A DNA stretch of 64,000 bases from Streptomyces sp. NRRL WC-3605 (GCF_001509795.1 NZ_LLZN01000091.1:124001-188000); one strand, 5' to 3'; shown: positions 25,923 to 36,088, counted from the stretch's first letter. Made by a program: numbers and translations. Notes: generated from the sequence alone by a model not told the origin.

Positions 25923-27746
25923 CTACTCGCGGTCCTCTGCGGTGGACCGCCGCCGCAGCGCGAGGAACGCGCCCGCGCCGACGAGCACGACGACACCGGC
26001 GACGATGCCGACGACGACCCCCGTCGAGTCCGAGCCGCCGGAGTCGCCCGTGTCCGCCGGGGTGGCCGACCACCAGCTCCAGTAGCCGTCCTGCCCGTAG
26101 ATGTTGCCCGCCTTCTTCGGCATCGTGGTGATCGAGGCGATCTGGTCGGTGCGGTAGGCCTCGACGGCGTTCGGGTAGGCCATGACGTTCATGTAGCCGA
26201 GGTCGTACAGCCGGGACTGCATCTGCTTGACGAGGTCGGCGCGCTTGACCGGGTCGTACTCGGCGAGCTGCTTCGCGTACAGCTCGTCGTACTGCTTGTC
26301 GCAGATGAAGTTGTCGGTGGCGCCCGTGTCCTTCGGGGTGGCGGGCAGCGCCCCGCAGGTGTGGATCGACATGACGAAGTCGGGGTCGGGGTTGACGGAC
26401 CAGCCGTCGAACGCGAGGTCGTAGGTGCCGGCCAGCCAGGGGTCGGTGACGTTGTCCACGCAGTTCAGGGAGACGCCGATGCCGAGCTCGCCCCACCACT
26501 CCTGGAGGTACTGGCCGATCGCCTTGTCGTTGGGGTCGGTGGCGTGGCACAGCACCCGGTAGTCGAGCGGCTTGCCGTCCTTGCCGACGCGTTTGCCGTC
26601 ACCGTTCTTCTTGTAGCCGGCCTCGTCGAGGAGTCTGGCCGCCTTCGCGGGGTCGTAGGCGAGTTCCTGGCCGTCCGACGGCTTCCAGAAGTAGGAATCG
26701 AAGCGCGGCGGTATGTATCCCTCGCCCTGCACGGCGTAGCCCTGGAAGACCTTGTCGACGACGGTCTTGCGGTCGACGGCCATGAACAGGGCGTGCCGCA
26801 CCCGTTCGTCCTTCAGGGACGGGTCGCCGTCGCCGAACGTCTCCCCGTTCTTCGCCCGGGCGCCGGGGTTGACGGCCAGGGCGTAGAAGCGGCGGCCGGG
26901 GGCGTCGTTGACCTTGATGTTCTTCTCGCTCTTGAGCGAGGACGCCTGGGCGGGCGTGAGCGCCGGCGATCCGGAGACGAAGGAGACCTCGCCCTTGCGC
27001 AGGGCGGCGACCGCCGCGTCCTGGTCCTTGTAGTAGCGGAAGACCAGCTCGTCGAACTTGGGCGCCCCGCGCCAGAAGTCCTTGTTGGCCTTCAGCCGCA
27101 CATAGCTGTCGGGCTTGTAGTCGGTGAGGATGAATGGCCCGTTTCCGACGATGGGGAAGTTCTTGTCGTTGTTGAACTCGGAGTAGTCGTCGACCTTCTC
27201 CCAGACGTGCTTCGGCACGATCGGCACGTCCAGCGCCGTCATCGTGGCCTGCGGCTTCTTCAGCTCGATGACCAGTTCGGTGGGGCTCGGGGCGGTCACC
27301 TTGCGGAAGTTGGCGACGAAGCTGCCGTTGGCGGTCGCCGCGTCCGGGTCGGTCATCATCGTGTTGAACGTCCAGGCCGCGTCCTCGGCCGTGGCCCGCT
27401 CGCCGTCCGACCACGAGGAGTCGGAGCGGATCGTGTAGGTCCAGGTCAGCTTGTCCGGCGACGACGTCCACTTGGTGGCGAGGGCGGGGACGGCACGGGC
27501 GTCCTCGGCGTCGTAGTTGGTGAGGTACTCGTACGTCAGCCGGTGGATGCTGGTGCTCAGGAGCCGCTGGGCGAGGAACGGGCTCAGTGAGTCGACGCTC
27601 TGTGCGACTGCGACGGTGAGGACCTTGTCGCCGTCTGCGGCCGCCGCCTGCTGCGGCACCAGCCCGGCCGTAAGGATCAGGGCGCCGGCTCCGGTGGCGG
27701 CGGCCAGTCGCCGCCGCGCTCTGCCGTGCTGCTGAGAAGTACTCAT
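25923..27746 (-). CDS. Peptide-binding protein with C-terminal membrane anchor (system 2)
   Basis: A 607-residue family-5 binding protein. It has a Sec-type signal (RRRLAAATGAGALILTAGL, cleavage probably near QQAAAADG) and no lipobox Cys. Instead the end carries a Ser/Gly/Asp linker and a membrane helix (STGVVVGIVAGVVVLVGAGA) followed by RRRSTAEDRE. So the receptor is tethered by its C-terminus rather than by a lipid, unlike the other three binding proteins here. Peptide-fold motifs include LTWTYTIRSDSSWSDGE and AGTYDLAFDGWSVNPDPDF. It is the first gene of the minus-strand operon. Confidence 0.88.
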   Translation of the reverse strand: MSTSQQHGRARRRLAAATGAGALILTAGLVPQQAAAADGDKVLTVAVAQSVDSLSPFLAQRLLSTSIHRLTYEYLTNYDAEDARAVPALATKWTSSPDKLTWTYTIRSDSSWSDGERATAEDAAWTFNTMMTDPDAATANGSFVANFRKVTAPSPTELVIELKKPQATMTALDVPIVPKHVWEKVDDYSEFNNDKNFPIVGNGPFILTDYKPDSYVRLKANKDFWRGAPKFDELVFRYYKDQDAAVAALRKGEVSFVSGSPALTPAQASSLKSEKNIKVNDAPGRRFYALAVNPGARAKNGETFGDGDPSLKDERVRHALFMAVDRKTVVDKVFQGYAVQGEGYIPPRFDSYFWKPSDGQELAYDPAKAARLLDEAGYKKNGDGKRVGKDGKPLDYRVLCHATDPNDKAIGQYLQEWWGELGIGVSLNCVDNVTDPWLAGTYDLAFDGWSVNPDPDFVMSIHTCGALPATPKDTGATDNFICDKQYDELYAKQLAEYDPVKRADLVKQMQSRLYDLGYMNVMAYPNAVEAYRTDQIASITTMPKKAGNIYGQDGYWSWWSATPADTGDSGGSDSTGVVVGIVAGVVVLVGAGAFLALRRRSTAEDRE

Positions 27747-28060
27747 GTGTGACCTCGCGTCATCGCTTGCAGAGGGACGGCCTGTTGGACTGTCAGCGCG
27801 TTCATGCGCACGTCAACGGCGCATGAAACCCCATGTGGCCTGCGGAAACAACGAAGTGATGAGATTGAGACAGCCACTGGTCCAGACCGCTGAAGAGTCC
27901 CTGGTGGCGGCCTGACGCCCTGACGGGGACCGTGCGGCCGAACGGGCCAACCCCTTCCCCGGATGGCCTCCGTGCGCATGCGCGCAGCCCGCGCGGCTGC
28001 CGATAGTGGCTGCCAGGGCATGGCGTCGACCCGGGCGCCGCGGTCACGAGGAGGCACCCG
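27747..28060. promoter_or_regulatory. Divergent promoter region between Opp systems 2 and 3
   Basis: The 314-bp space between two binding-protein genes reading apart. It carries a 9-bp inverted repeat at 27801-27827 (separate entry) and a 10-bp palindrome GCGCATGCGC near 27975. A GATAGT sequence near 28001 could be a -10 for system 3. AGGAGG lies 7 nt before the ATG at 28061. No gene is seen. Confidence 0.45.
27801..27827. promoter_or_regulatory. Operator-like inverted repeat upstream of system 2
   Basis: TTCATGCGC (27801-27809) and GCGCATGAA (27819-27827) form a perfect 9-bp inverted repeat with a 9-bp spacer, centred about 68 bp upstream of the binding-protein start at 27746. Shape and position fit a dimeric repressor site. 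No cognate regulator is encoded next to it. Confidence 0.45.
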
Positions 28061-29683
28061 ATGCGCGCAGCCAGCTACGCCAGATGGGCCGCGGGCGCGA
28101 TGGCCGTTGCGCTCGCGACGACGGCCTGCGGAGGCGGCGCCGACGCCGGGGAGGGCGGCGCGGTGCTCAGCTCCTCCTGGACGGACCCGCAGAACCCGCT
28201 GGAGCCGGCCAACACCAACGAGGTGCAGGGCGGCAAGGTGCTGTCCATGATCTTCCGCGGTCTGAAGCAGTACGACCCGAAGACCGGCGAGGCGAAGAAC
28301 ATGGTCGCCGAGCGCATCGAGACGTCCGACTCGCAGCACTACACGATCACCCTCAAGGACGGCTGGACGTTCAGCGACGGCGAGAAGGTCACCGCGAAGT
28401 CGTTCGTGGACGCCTGGAACTACGGGGCGAGTCTGGAGAACAACCAGAAGAACGCCTACTTCTTCAGCTACATCGAGGGCTACGACCAGGTCCACCCCGA
28501 GCAGGGCGGGCAGCGCGCGAAGACCATGTCAGGACTGAAGGTCGTCGACGAGCGGACCTTCACCGTCACGCTCAGCCAGAAGTTCTCCGGGTTCCCGGAC
28601 ACCCTCGGCTACAACGCGTTCGTCCCGCTGCCGCGCGCGTTCTACCAGGACCACGCGGGCTGGCTCGCCAGGCCCGTCGGCAACGGGCCGTACACCGTGC
28701 AGGCGTACACCAGGGGCTCGGAGATGCGGCTGGTGCGATGGGACGCCTACGCCGGGCCCGACGCGGCCCGCAACGACGGCGTCACGCTGAAGGTCTACAC
28801 CGACAACAACACCGCGTACACCGACCTGATGGCCGGCAACCTCGACCTCGTCGACGACGTGCCCGCGCAGCAGCTGAAGAACGTCCGCGCCGACCTCGAC
28901 GGCCGCTACCTGAACACCCCGGCCGGCATCATCCAGACCCTGTCCTTCCCGCACTACGACAAGCGCTGGACCGGGCCGGGCGCGGACAAGGTCCGCAAGG
29001 GCCTGTCCCGGGCCATCGACCGCGAGCAGATCACCCGGACCATCTTCCAGGGCACCCGCACCCCGGCCACTGACTGGACGTCACCGGTGCTCGGCGCCGA
29101 GGGCGGCTACAAGGCGGGGCTGTGCGGGCAGTGGTGCGAGTACGACGCCGCCGCTGCCCGGAAGCTGATCGAGGAGGGCGGCGGGCTGCCCGGCGGCCAG
29201 GTCAAGATCACGTACAACGCGGACACCGGTTCCCACAAGCTGTGGGTGGACGCCGTCTGCAACTCCATCAACAACGCCCTGGACGACGACAAGGCCTGCG
29301 TCGGCAACCCGATCGGCACCTTCGCCGACTTCCGCGGCAAGTCCACCACCCAGAAGCTGGCCGGGCCGTTCCGGGCGGGCTGGCAGATGGACTACCCACT
29401 GACCCAGAACTTCCTCCAGCCGCTCTACTACACCAACGCCTCCTCCAACGACGGCAAGTGGTCCAGCAAGGAGTTCGACCGGCTCGTCGACCGGGCGAAC
29501 GCCGAGACGGACCCCGCGCAGGCGGTGAAGCTGTTCCAGCAGGCGGAGGAGGTCGTCCGCGACGAGATGGCGGCCATCCCGCTCTGGTACCAGAACGGCA
29601 GCGCCGGCTGGTCCGAGCGCCTGTCGGACGTGACCCTCAACCCGTTCAGCGTCCCCGTCTACGAACAGATCAAGGTCGGCTGA
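28061..29683 (+). CDS. Oligopeptide-binding lipoprotein, OppA-like (system 3)
   Basis: A 540-residue lipoprotein with the lipobox ATTAC (Cys23). The peptide-binding fold shows SSWTDPQNPLEPANTNEVQG, VTAKSFVDAWNYGASLENN and GWQMDYPLTQNFLQPLYYT. It is close to the OppA/MppA-like proteins of Streptomyces and distinct in sequence from the BldKB-like protein. ATG 28061 has a strong AGGAGG. It is the first gene of the operon, 7 bp before the oppB-like gene. Confidence 0.9.
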   Translation: MRAASYARWAAGAMAVALATTACGGGADAGEGGAVLSSSWTDPQNPLEPANTNEVQGGKVLSMIFRGLKQYDPKTGEAKNMVAERIETSDSQHYTITLKDGWTFSDGEKVTAKSFVDAWNYGASLENNQKNAYFFSYIEGYDQVHPEQGGQRAKTMSGLKVVDERTFTVTLSQKFSGFPDTLGYNAFVPLPRAFYQDHAGWLARPVGNGPYTVQAYTRGSEMRLVRWDAYAGPDAARNDGVTLKVYTDNNTAYTDLMAGNLDLVDDVPAQQLKNVRADLDGRYLNTPAGIIQTLSFPHYDKRWTGPGADKVRKGLSRAIDREQITRTIFQGTRTPATDWTSPVLGAEGGYKAGLCGQWCEYDAAAARKLIEEGGGLPGGQVKITYNADTGSHKLWVDAVCNSINNALDDDKACVGNPIGTFADFRGKSTTQKLAGPFRAGWQMDYPLTQNFLQPLYYTNASSNDGKWSSKEFDRLVDRANAETDPAQAVKLFQQAEEVVRDEMAAIPLWYQNGSAGWSERLSDVTLNPFSVPVYEQIKVG

Positions 29684-29690
29684 GCCCGCC

Positions 29691-30614
29691 ATGGGACGGT
29701 ACGTCGTCCGGCGCCTGGTGCAGATGGTCCCGGTGTTCATCGGGTCCACCCTGCTGATCTTCCTCATGGTGAACGTGATGGGCGACCCCGTCGCGGGGCT
29801 GTGCGGCGACCGCCAGTGCGACCCTGCGACGGCCGCCCGGCTCCGCCAGGAGTTCGGCCTCGACCAGCCCGTGTGGCGGCAGTACCTGACCTACATGGGG
29901 AACGTGTTCACCGGGGACTTCGGGACCGCGTTCAACGGTCAGGAGGTCACCGAGCTGATGTCCACGGCCTTCCCGGTCACCCTCCGGCTGACGATCGTGG
30001 CGATCTGCTTCGAGATCCTCATCGGGGTCACCCTCGGCGTCCTCACCGGTCTGCGCCGCGGCCGTCCCGTCGACACCGGCGTGCTGCTGCTCACCCTCGT
30101 GGTCGTCTCCGTCCCCACCTTCGTCACCGGCCTGCTGCTCCAGCTGTGGCTCGGCGTCCAGTGGGGCTGGATCAGGCCGTCGGTGTCCCCGGCGGCCCCC
30201 TTCGGGGAACTGCTCCTGCCGGGCCTCGTCCTCGCCTCGGTGTCCCTGGCCTACGTCACCCGGCTGACCCGGACGTCCATCGCGGAGAACCGGCGCTCCG
30301 ACTACGTCCGCACGGCCGTCGCCAAGGGCCTGCCCCGGCGCCGGGTCGTCACCCGGCACCTGCTGCGCAACTCCCTCATCCCCGTCGTCACGTTCGTCGG
30401 CGCCGACATCGGCTTCCTGATGGGCGGCGCGATCGTCACCGAGCGGATCTTCAACATCCACGGCGTCGGCTACCAGCTCTACCAGGGCATCGTGCGCCAG
30501 AACACCCAGACGGTCGTCGGCTTCGTGACGGTCCTCGTCCTCGTCTTCCTGCTCTGCAACCTGGTCGTCGACCTGCTGTACGCCGTACTCGACCCGAGGA
30601 TCCGCTATGCCTGA
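29691..30614 (+). CDS. Oligopeptide ABC permease, OppB-like (system 3)
   Basis: A 307-residue permease. The N-terminus is YVVRRLVQMVPVFIGSTLL, then VMGDPVAGLCGDRQC, with paired Cys in the first loop as in the BldKC-like protein. The EAA loop is YVRTAVAKGLPRRRVVTRH, and the end is LVVDLLYAVLDPRIRYA. It overlaps the next gene by 8 bp. Confidence 0.9.
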   Translation: MGRYVVRRLVQMVPVFIGSTLLIFLMVNVMGDPVAGLCGDRQCDPATAARLRQEFGLDQPVWRQYLTYMGNVFTGDFGTAFNGQEVTELMSTAFPVTLRLTIVAICFEILIGVTLGVLTGLRRGRPVDTGVLLLTLVVVSVPTFVTGLLLQLWLGVQWGWIRPSVSPAAPFGELLLPGLVLASVSLAYVTRLTRTSIAENRRSDYVRTAVAKGLPRRRVVTRHLLRNSLIPVVTFVGADIGFLMGGAIVTERIFNIHGVGYQLYQGIVRQNTQTVVGFVTVLVLVFLLCNLVVDLLYAVLDPRIRYA

Positions 30615-31611
30615 ACAGCCGTTCCCGCCCGAGGGGGTGATCGCCGGCGGCGGCGCGATGGACCTGAGCGCGACCGAGGCGGGGACGGTACGGCGTCCGC
30701 CGGCCGCCCCCGACGGAGCGGGCGAGCCCGCCCCGCCCGCGGCCGGCCCGGCCGAGACCGCCGACCGGCCCCGCAGCCTGTGGTCGGACGCCTGGCGCGA
30801 CCTGCGCCGCAACCCCGTCTTCCTGGCCTCGGCCCTCGTCATCCTCTTCCTGGCCGTCATCTCCGTGTGGCCGTCCCTGATCGCCTCCGGCAGCCCCCTG
30901 AAGTGCGACCTCGCCCGCGCCCAGCAGGGTTCCGCGCCCGGCCACCCCTTCGGCTTCGACGGCCAGGGCTGCGACGTCTACACCCGCACCGTGTACGGCG
31001 CCCGGACGTCCGTCGTCGTCGGCGTCTGCGCCACGCTCGGGGTGGCCCTCCTCGGCTCGGTGCTGGGCGCGCTCGCAGGGTTCTTCGGCGGCTGGTGGGA
31101 CGGCGTGCTGTCGCGGATCACCGACGTCTTCTTCGCCATCCCGGTCGTCCTCGGCGGCCTGGTCCTGCTGTCGGTGGTGACCGCCAACTCGGTATGGCCG
31201 GTGGTCGGGTTCATCGTGCTGCTCGGCTGGCCGCAGATCTCCCGGATCGCCCGGGGCTCGGTCATCACCGTCCAGCAGAACGACTACGTGCAGGCCGCCC
31301 GCGCCCTCGGCGCCTCCCCGGCCCGGCTGCTGCTGCGGCACATCGCCCCCAACGCGGTCGCCCCGGTGATCGTGGTGGCGACGATCGCGCTCGGGACGTA
31401 CATCGCCCTGGAGGCCACCCTGTCCTACCTCGGGGTGGGCCTGAAACCGCCGAGCGTGTCCTGGGGCATCGACATCTCCGCCGCCTCCCCGTACGTCCGC
31501 ACCGCCCCGCACGCGCTGCTGTGGCCCTCGGGGGCGCTGGCGGTCACCGTCCTGGCCTTCATCATGCTGGGCGACGCGGTGCGCGACGCCCTCGACCCGA
31601 AGCTGAGGTGA
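30607..31611 (+). CDS. Oligopeptide ABC permease, OppC-like (system 3)
   Basis: A 334-residue permease. About 55 residues of Pro/Ala-rich cytoplasmic tail precede LWSDAWRDLRRNPVFLAS. A Cys-containing loop (LKCDLARAQ, GQGCDVYTRTVYG) replaces the usual FGRD-type motif, and the EAA loop is YVQAARALGASPARLLLRHI. It starts at ATG 30607 inside the end of the oppB-like gene. Confidence 0.88.
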   Translation: MPEQPFPPEGVIAGGGAMDLSATEAGTVRRPPAAPDGAGEPAPPAAGPAETADRPRSLWSDAWRDLRRNPVFLASALVILFLAVISVWPSLIASGSPLKCDLARAQQGSAPGHPFGFDGQGCDVYTRTVYGARTSVVVGVCATLGVALLGSVLGALAGFFGGWWDGVLSRITDVFFAIPVVLGGLVLLSVVTANSVWPVVGFIVLLGWPQISRIARGSVITVQQNDYVQAARALGASPARLLLRHIAPNAVAPVIVVATIALGTYIALEATLSYLGVGLKPPSVSWGIDISAASPYVRTAPHALLWPSGALAVTVLAFIMLGDAVRDALDPKLR

Positions 31612-31619
31612 GGGACGCG

Positions 31620-32594
31620 ATGCTGCTCGACGTGCGTGACCTGAAGGTGGAGTTCCGGACCCGGGACGGGATCGCCCGTGCCGTCAACGGCGTCAGCTTC
31701 GGCGTGGACGCGGGGGAGACCCTCGCGGTGCTCGGCGAGTCCGGCTCCGGCAAGTCGGTGACCGCACAGGCGGTGATGGGCATTCTGGACTCGCCGCCGG
31801 GGCGGATCACCGGCGGCGAGGTGCTGTTCCAGGGCCGGGACCTGCTCAGGCTCGGCGAGGAGGAGCGGCGGCGGGTGCGCGGCGCCGGCATGGCGATGAT
31901 CTTCCAGGACGCCCTGTCGTCCCTGAACCCGGTGCTGACCGTCGGCGACCAGCTCGGCGAGATGTTCGTCGTGCACCGGGGCATGTCCCGCAAGGACGCC
32001 CGCGCGAAGGCGGTCGAGCTGATGGACCGGGTGCGCATCCCGGGCGCCCGCGAGCGTGTGAAGCAGTACCCGCACCAGTTCTCCGGCGGCATGCGCCAGC
32101 GCATCATGATCGCCATGGCGATCGCGCTGGAACCGGCGCTGATCATCGCCGACGAGCCGACGACCGCCCTCGACGTCACCGTGCAGGCACAGGTGATGGA
32201 CCTGCTCGCCGAGCTGCGGCGCGAGTACCGGATGGGGCTCGTCCTGATCACCCACGACCTCGGGGTGGTCGCCGACGTCGCCGACCGGATCGCCGTGATG
32301 TACGCGGGCCGGATCGTGGAGTCGGCGCCGGTCCACGACATCTACAAGGCGCCCGCCCACCCGTACACCCGGGGCCTGCTCGACTCCGTCCCCCGGCTCG
32401 ACCTCAAGGGCCGGGAGCTGACCGCGATCAGAGGGCTGCCGCCCAACCTCACGCGCATCCCGCCCGGGTGCGCGTTCCACCCCCGCTGCCCGATGGCCCG
32501 GGACGTCTGCCGCTCCGACGAGCCCCCGCTGTACGCGGTCTCCGAGGTGCGCGGCAGCGCCTGCCACTTCCGGACGGAGTGCCTGCATGCCTGA
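31620..32594 (+). CDS. Oligopeptide ABC ATPase, OppD-like (system 3)
   Basis: A 324-residue ATPase. Walker A is [11 protein letters not shown], the signature is [11 protein letters not shown], Walker B is [13 protein letters not shown], and the switch is ITHDLGVV, with C-terminal [14 protein letters not shown] 31620 lies 8 bp after the oppC-like stop with GAGG across that stop; the longer open frame upstream is a shadow of oppC. Confidence 0.9.
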   Translation: MLLDVRDLKVEFRTRDGIARAVNGVSFGVDAGETLAVLGESGSGKSVTAQAVMGILDSPPGRITGGEVLFQGRDLLRLGEEERRRVRGAGMAMIFQDALSSLNPVLTVGDQLGEMFVVHRGMSRKDARAKAVELMDRVRIPGARERVKQYPHQFSGGMRQRIMIAMAIALEPALIIADEPTTALDVTVQAQVMDLLAELRREYRMGLVLITHDLGVVADVADRIAVMYAGRIVESAPVHDIYKAPAHPYTRGLLDSVPRLDLKGRELTAIRGLPPNLTRIPPGCAFHPRCPMARDVCRSDEPPLYAVSEVRGSACHFRTECLHA

Positions 32595-33624
32595 GGCGAT
32601 CCTCGAGGTCGAGGGACTGGTGAAGCACTACCCGCTCACCCGGGGCGTCCTGCTGCGCAAGCAGGTCGGCTCCGTGCGGGCGGTCGACGGCGTCGACCTC
32701 ACCCTCCACCGCGGCGAGACCCTCGGTGTCGTGGGGGAGTCCGGCTGCGGCAAGTCGACCGTCGCGCGGATGCTGGTCAACCTGGAGCGTCCGACGGCCG
32801 GGACCATCCGCTACCGGGGCGAGGACATCACCCGGCTGTCGGGCCGCGCCCTGAAGGCCGTGCGTCGCAACATCCAGATGGTCTTCCAGGACCCGTACAC
32901 CTCGCTCAACCCCCGCATGACGGTGGGCGACATCGTCGGGGAGCCGTACGACATCCACCCCGAGGTGGCCCCGAAGGGTGACCGGCGCCGCCGGGTGCGC
33001 GAACTGCTCGACGTGGTCGGGCTGAACCCCGAGCACATCAACCGCTACCCGCACCAGTTCTCCGGAGGGCAGCGCCAGCGCATCGGCATCGCGCGCGGCC
33101 TGGCGCTGCGCCCGGAGATCATCGTCGCCGACGAGCCGGTCTCCGCGCTCGACGTCTCCGTGCAGGCCCAGGTGATCAACCTGATGGCGCGCCTGCAACG
33201 GGAGTTCGGCCTCTCGTACGTCTTCATCGCCCACGACCTGTCGATCGTCCGGCACATCTCGGACCGGGTCGGCGTGATGTACCTCGGGCGGATGGTGGAG
33301 ACCGGCGGGGACGCCGAGATCTACGACCATCCCACGCACCCCTACACCCAGGCGCTGCTCTCCGCGGTCCCCGTCCCGGACCCACGGGCCCGCGCCCACC
33401 GGGAGCGGATCATCCTCACCGGCGACGTCCCGTCCCCGACCCAGGTGCCGTCCGGCTGCCGCTTCCGCACCCGCTGCTTCAAGGCGCGGGAGCGCTGTGC
33501 CGAGGAGGTGCCGGTGCTCGCGGTGCCGGAGCCGCTGCGCGCGGCGGGGGGTCCGGCGGCGCACCCGTCGGCGTGCCACTTCGCGGAGGAGAAGCGGGTG
33601 GTGGCCGCGGAGGCCCGGCCGTAA
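32587..33624 (+). CDS. Oligopeptide ABC ATPase, OppF-like (system 3)
   Basis: A 345-residue ATPase. Walker A is [11 protein letters not shown], the signature is [11 protein letters not shown], Walker B is [13 protein letters not shown], and the switch is IAHDLSIV, with C-terminal [11 protein letters not shown]. The N-terminus [20 protein letters not shown] closely parallels the BldKE-like protein, suggesting the two systems arose by duplication. It overlaps the oppD-like gene by 8 bp and ends the operon. Confidence 0.9.
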   Translation: MPEAILEVEGLVKHYPLTRGVLLRKQVGSVRAVDGVDLTLHRGETLGVVGESGCGKSTVARMLVNLERPTAGTIRYRGEDITRLSGRALKAVRRNIQMVFQDPYTSLNPRMTVGDIVGEPYDIHPEVAPKGDRRRRVRELLDVVGLNPEHINRYPHQFSGGQRQRIGIARGLALRPEIIVADEPVSALDVSVQAQVINLMARLQREFGLSYVFIAHDLSIVRHISDRVGVMYLGRMVETGGDAEIYDHPTHPYTQALLSAVPVPDPRARAHRERIILTGDVPSPTQVPSGCRFRTRCFKARERCAEEVPVLAVPEPLRAAGGPAAHPSACHFAEEKRVVAAEARP

Positions 33625-33731
33625 CACCGCAAAGGCCCACGAACCGCGTTAACACGCAGGCAACTTGACCGACCCGGTTCCGATATACGGACGCGTCAGG
33701 CTGGACAGCGTACGGCCGTGCGGGTGCCGTA

Positions 33732-33767
33732 GACGGACCGGGGTGCCCATGGGCGCCCCGGTCCGTC
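33732..33767. terminator. Bidirectional terminator between Opp system 3 and the DPP-IV-type peptidase
   Basis: GACGGACCGGGG (33732-33743) and CCCCGGTCCGTC (33756-33767) form a 12-bp perfect stem, with GCCC/GGGC pairing inside the loop. It lies 5 bp from the end of the convergent peptidase gene and about 110 bp after the oppF-like gene. Confidence 0.85.
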
Positions 33768-33772
33768 GCCTT

Positions 33773-35914
33773 CTAGGCCCGGTCCTTCGCCTTCTGGTCG
33801 AGCCCGAGCGACCGCTTCAGGAAGTCGAGCTGGAGCAGCAGCAGGTTCTCGGCGACCTCCTCCTGCGGGGTCATGTGCGTCACCCCCGACAGCGGCAGCA
33901 CCTCGTGCGGCCGGCCGGCGGCGAGCAGCGCCGAGGACAGCCGCAGCGAGTGGGCGACGACGACGTTGTCGTCCACCAGGCCGTGCACGATCATCATCGG
34001 GCGGTGCGCTTCGGCCGCGTCCACCAGACCGGCGTCGTCGATCAGGGAGTTGCGCCGGTAGACCTCCGGCTGCTCGTCGGGGTGCCCGACGTACCGCTCC
34101 TGGTAGTGGGTGTCGTACAGGCGCAGGTCGGTGACGGGGGCGCCGACGACGGCCGCGTGGAAGACGTCGGGCCGGCGCAGTGCGGCGAGGCCCGCGAGAT
34201 AACCGCCGAAGGACCAGCCGCGGATGGCGACCCGGCCGAGGTCGAGCGGGAACCGCTCGGCGAGGTCGTGGAGGGCGTCGACCTGGTCCTGGACCACGAC
34301 CGCCGCGATGTCGTCCTTGACAGCCTTCTCCCAGGCCGGCGAGCGGCCCGGAGTGCCCCGGCCGTCGGCGACGATCACGGCGAAGCCCTGGTCGGCGAAC
34401 CACTGGGAGGTCAGATGCGGGTTGTGGGCGGCCACCACCCGCTGGCCGTGCGGCCCGCCGTACGGGTCCAGGAGCACCGGCAGGGGGGTGTCACCGGCGT
34501 AGTCCCGAGGCATAAGCACGGCGCACGGGATGCGCCGTGCGCCCCCCTCGGTGAGCGTGAGCCGGGGAGTCACTCCAGGATCTTCGGCATGCGACCGGAC
34601 CAAGCCAATCGCCTTGCCGTCGCGCAGCACCTGGACCCGAGCCCCGGGCCGGTCCGGCGTGTGGGAGACGAGCACGGTCACGCCTCCGGCACGCACCGCC
34701 GCGTGCACGCCGGGCTCCTGCGAGACACGCTCCACGCCGAGCTCGTTCACCCGGTACACATGCACCTCGCCGATCTCGGGATCGGTCGCCGAGGCACCGG
34801 CCGACGCCGAGACCAGCACGTCGTCGTCGGACACATCGAGCACCGCGCGCACATGCAACTGCGGTCCGGTCAACGGGCGTTCGCCCACCGTCAGCACCCG
34901 CGCGCCGCCCTCGTCGGCGATGCGCACCAGGTGACCGGACGGGCTCCAGCACGGCACACCAGGGAAAAGTTCCAGCCATTGTGGATCTTCGTCGGCGTGC
35001 ACCATCCGGGTCGTCCCCGTCGCCGGGTCCACGGCCAGGAACAGCTGGCTGCGCTGGTCGCGCGCCTGTACGAGCAGCAGCGGCGCACCCGCCGCCGACC
35101 AGTGCACTCGCGCCAGATACGGATAGCGCGCCCGGTCCCAGGAGACCTCGGTGCGCGTCCCGTCCAGGCCGATCACGAACAGCCGGACCTCCGCGTTGGG
35201 CGTCCCCGCCGCCGGGTACGGCACCTGCCGAGGCGCCCGGTCGGGATGCGCCGGGTCGGAGATCCACCACCGCCGCACCGGGGTGTCGTCCGCCCGCGCG
35301 ACCAGCAGCCGGTCCGACTCCGGGCTCCACCAGTACCCCCGGTGACGGCCCATCTCCTCGGCCGCGATGAACTCCGCCAGCCCGTAGGTGACCCCGTCCG
35401 ACTCCGGTTCGGCGAGCGCCCGGTCGTCCTCGCCCTCCGCTCCGACCACCCGCAGCGCGCCCCGCGCGACGTACGCCACGTGCCGTCCGTCGGGGGAGGG
35501 GTGCGGGTCGATCACCGGTCCGCGGACGGGCAGTTCACGGGCCGTGCCGGCCCGCAGCTCCGCCGTGAACAGCCGCCCCGACAGGGCGAACGCGGCCAGC
35601 TCGACGGCCGCGTCGGTGCCGTAGGAGACGATGCCGGCGCCCCCCTCACGGCTGCGTTCGCGGCGCGCGCGCTCCTCGGGCGGGAGGTTCTCCGACGCCC
35701 CGCCGAGCAGGGCGCGCGGGTCGGCCGTCACGCGCTCCCGGCCCTCCGCCGTGTCGAGCACCCACAGCGAACTCGCCGGGTCCGTACCGGAGGAGGAGCG
35801 CAGGAACACGGCACGGGAACCGTCGGGTGCCACCGTGAACGCGCGGGGCGCTCCCAAGGTGAATCTCTGGGTGCGGGCGTGCCGCCTGGGGAAGGAGACT
35901 GGCTCGGTCGTCAT
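33773..35914 (-). CDS. S9 family serine peptidase, DPP-IV-like
   Basis: A 713-residue protein with an N-terminal beta-propeller (DPP4 N region) and a C-terminal alpha/beta-hydrolase domain. The catalytic triad is Ser568 in GWSFGG, Asp648 in HGLVDDNV and His680 in GVTHMTP; the Ser-Asp-His spacing of 80 and 32 matches mammalian DPP-IV closely. A double-Glu segment (FIAAEEMGRHRGYWW) corresponds to the motif that binds the substrate N-terminus, so removal of N-terminal dipeptides is expected. There is no signal peptide, so it should act in the cytoplasm. Convergent with Opp system 3, it plausibly degrades imported peptides (inference). Confidence 0.9.
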   Translation of the reverse strand: MTTEPVSFPRRHARTQRFTLGAPRAFTVAPDGSRAVFLRSSSGTDPASSLWVLDTAEGRERVTADPRALLGGASENLPPEERARRERSREGGAGIVSYGTDAAVELAAFALSGRLFTAELRAGTARELPVRGPVIDPHPSPDGRHVAYVARGALRVVGAEGEDDRALAEPESDGVTYGLAEFIAAEEMGRHRGYWWSPESDRLLVARADDTPVRRWWISDPAHPDRAPRQVPYPAAGTPNAEVRLFVIGLDGTRTEVSWDRARYPYLARVHWSAAGAPLLLVQARDQRSQLFLAVDPATGTTRMVHADEDPQWLELFPGVPCWSPSGHLVRIADEGGARVLTVGERPLTGPQLHVRAVLDVSDDDVLVSASAGASATDPEIGEVHVYRVNELGVERVSQEPGVHAAVRAGGVTVLVSHTPDRPGARVQVLRDGKAIGLVRSHAEDPGVTPRLTLTEGGARRIPCAVLMPRDYAGDTPLPVLLDPYGGPHGQRVVAAHNPHLTSQWFADQGFAVIVADGRGTPGRSPAWEKAVKDDIAAVVVQDQVDALHDLAERFPLDLGRVAIRGWSFGGYLAGLAALRRPDVFHAAVVGAPVTDLRLYDTHYQERYVGHPDEQPEVYRRNSLIDDAGLVDAAEAHRPMMIVHGLVDDNVVVAHSLRLSSALLAAGRPHEVLPLSGVTHMTPQEEVAENLLLLQLDFLKRSLGLDQKAKDRA

Positions 35915-36088
35915 GCCCCGACCATATTGGCCAGTGCGCCCCCTTGTGCGGCTGTGCGCCGACCGATGCGCACGTACGGATAGTTATGATCACTGTCGCA
36001 TAGTGGGTATGAACCTGCTGGCTTGCTGCATGGATTTATCTGCCCCCATAGACCGACCCCCGCTTGGGATTCTTGGAGGTGAGCCGCC

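Noticed and set aside
25119..27590. An 823-codon plus-strand ORF across system 2
   Set aside because: Shadow of the minus-strand permease and binding-protein genes, which have full family motifs and overlapping starts and stops.
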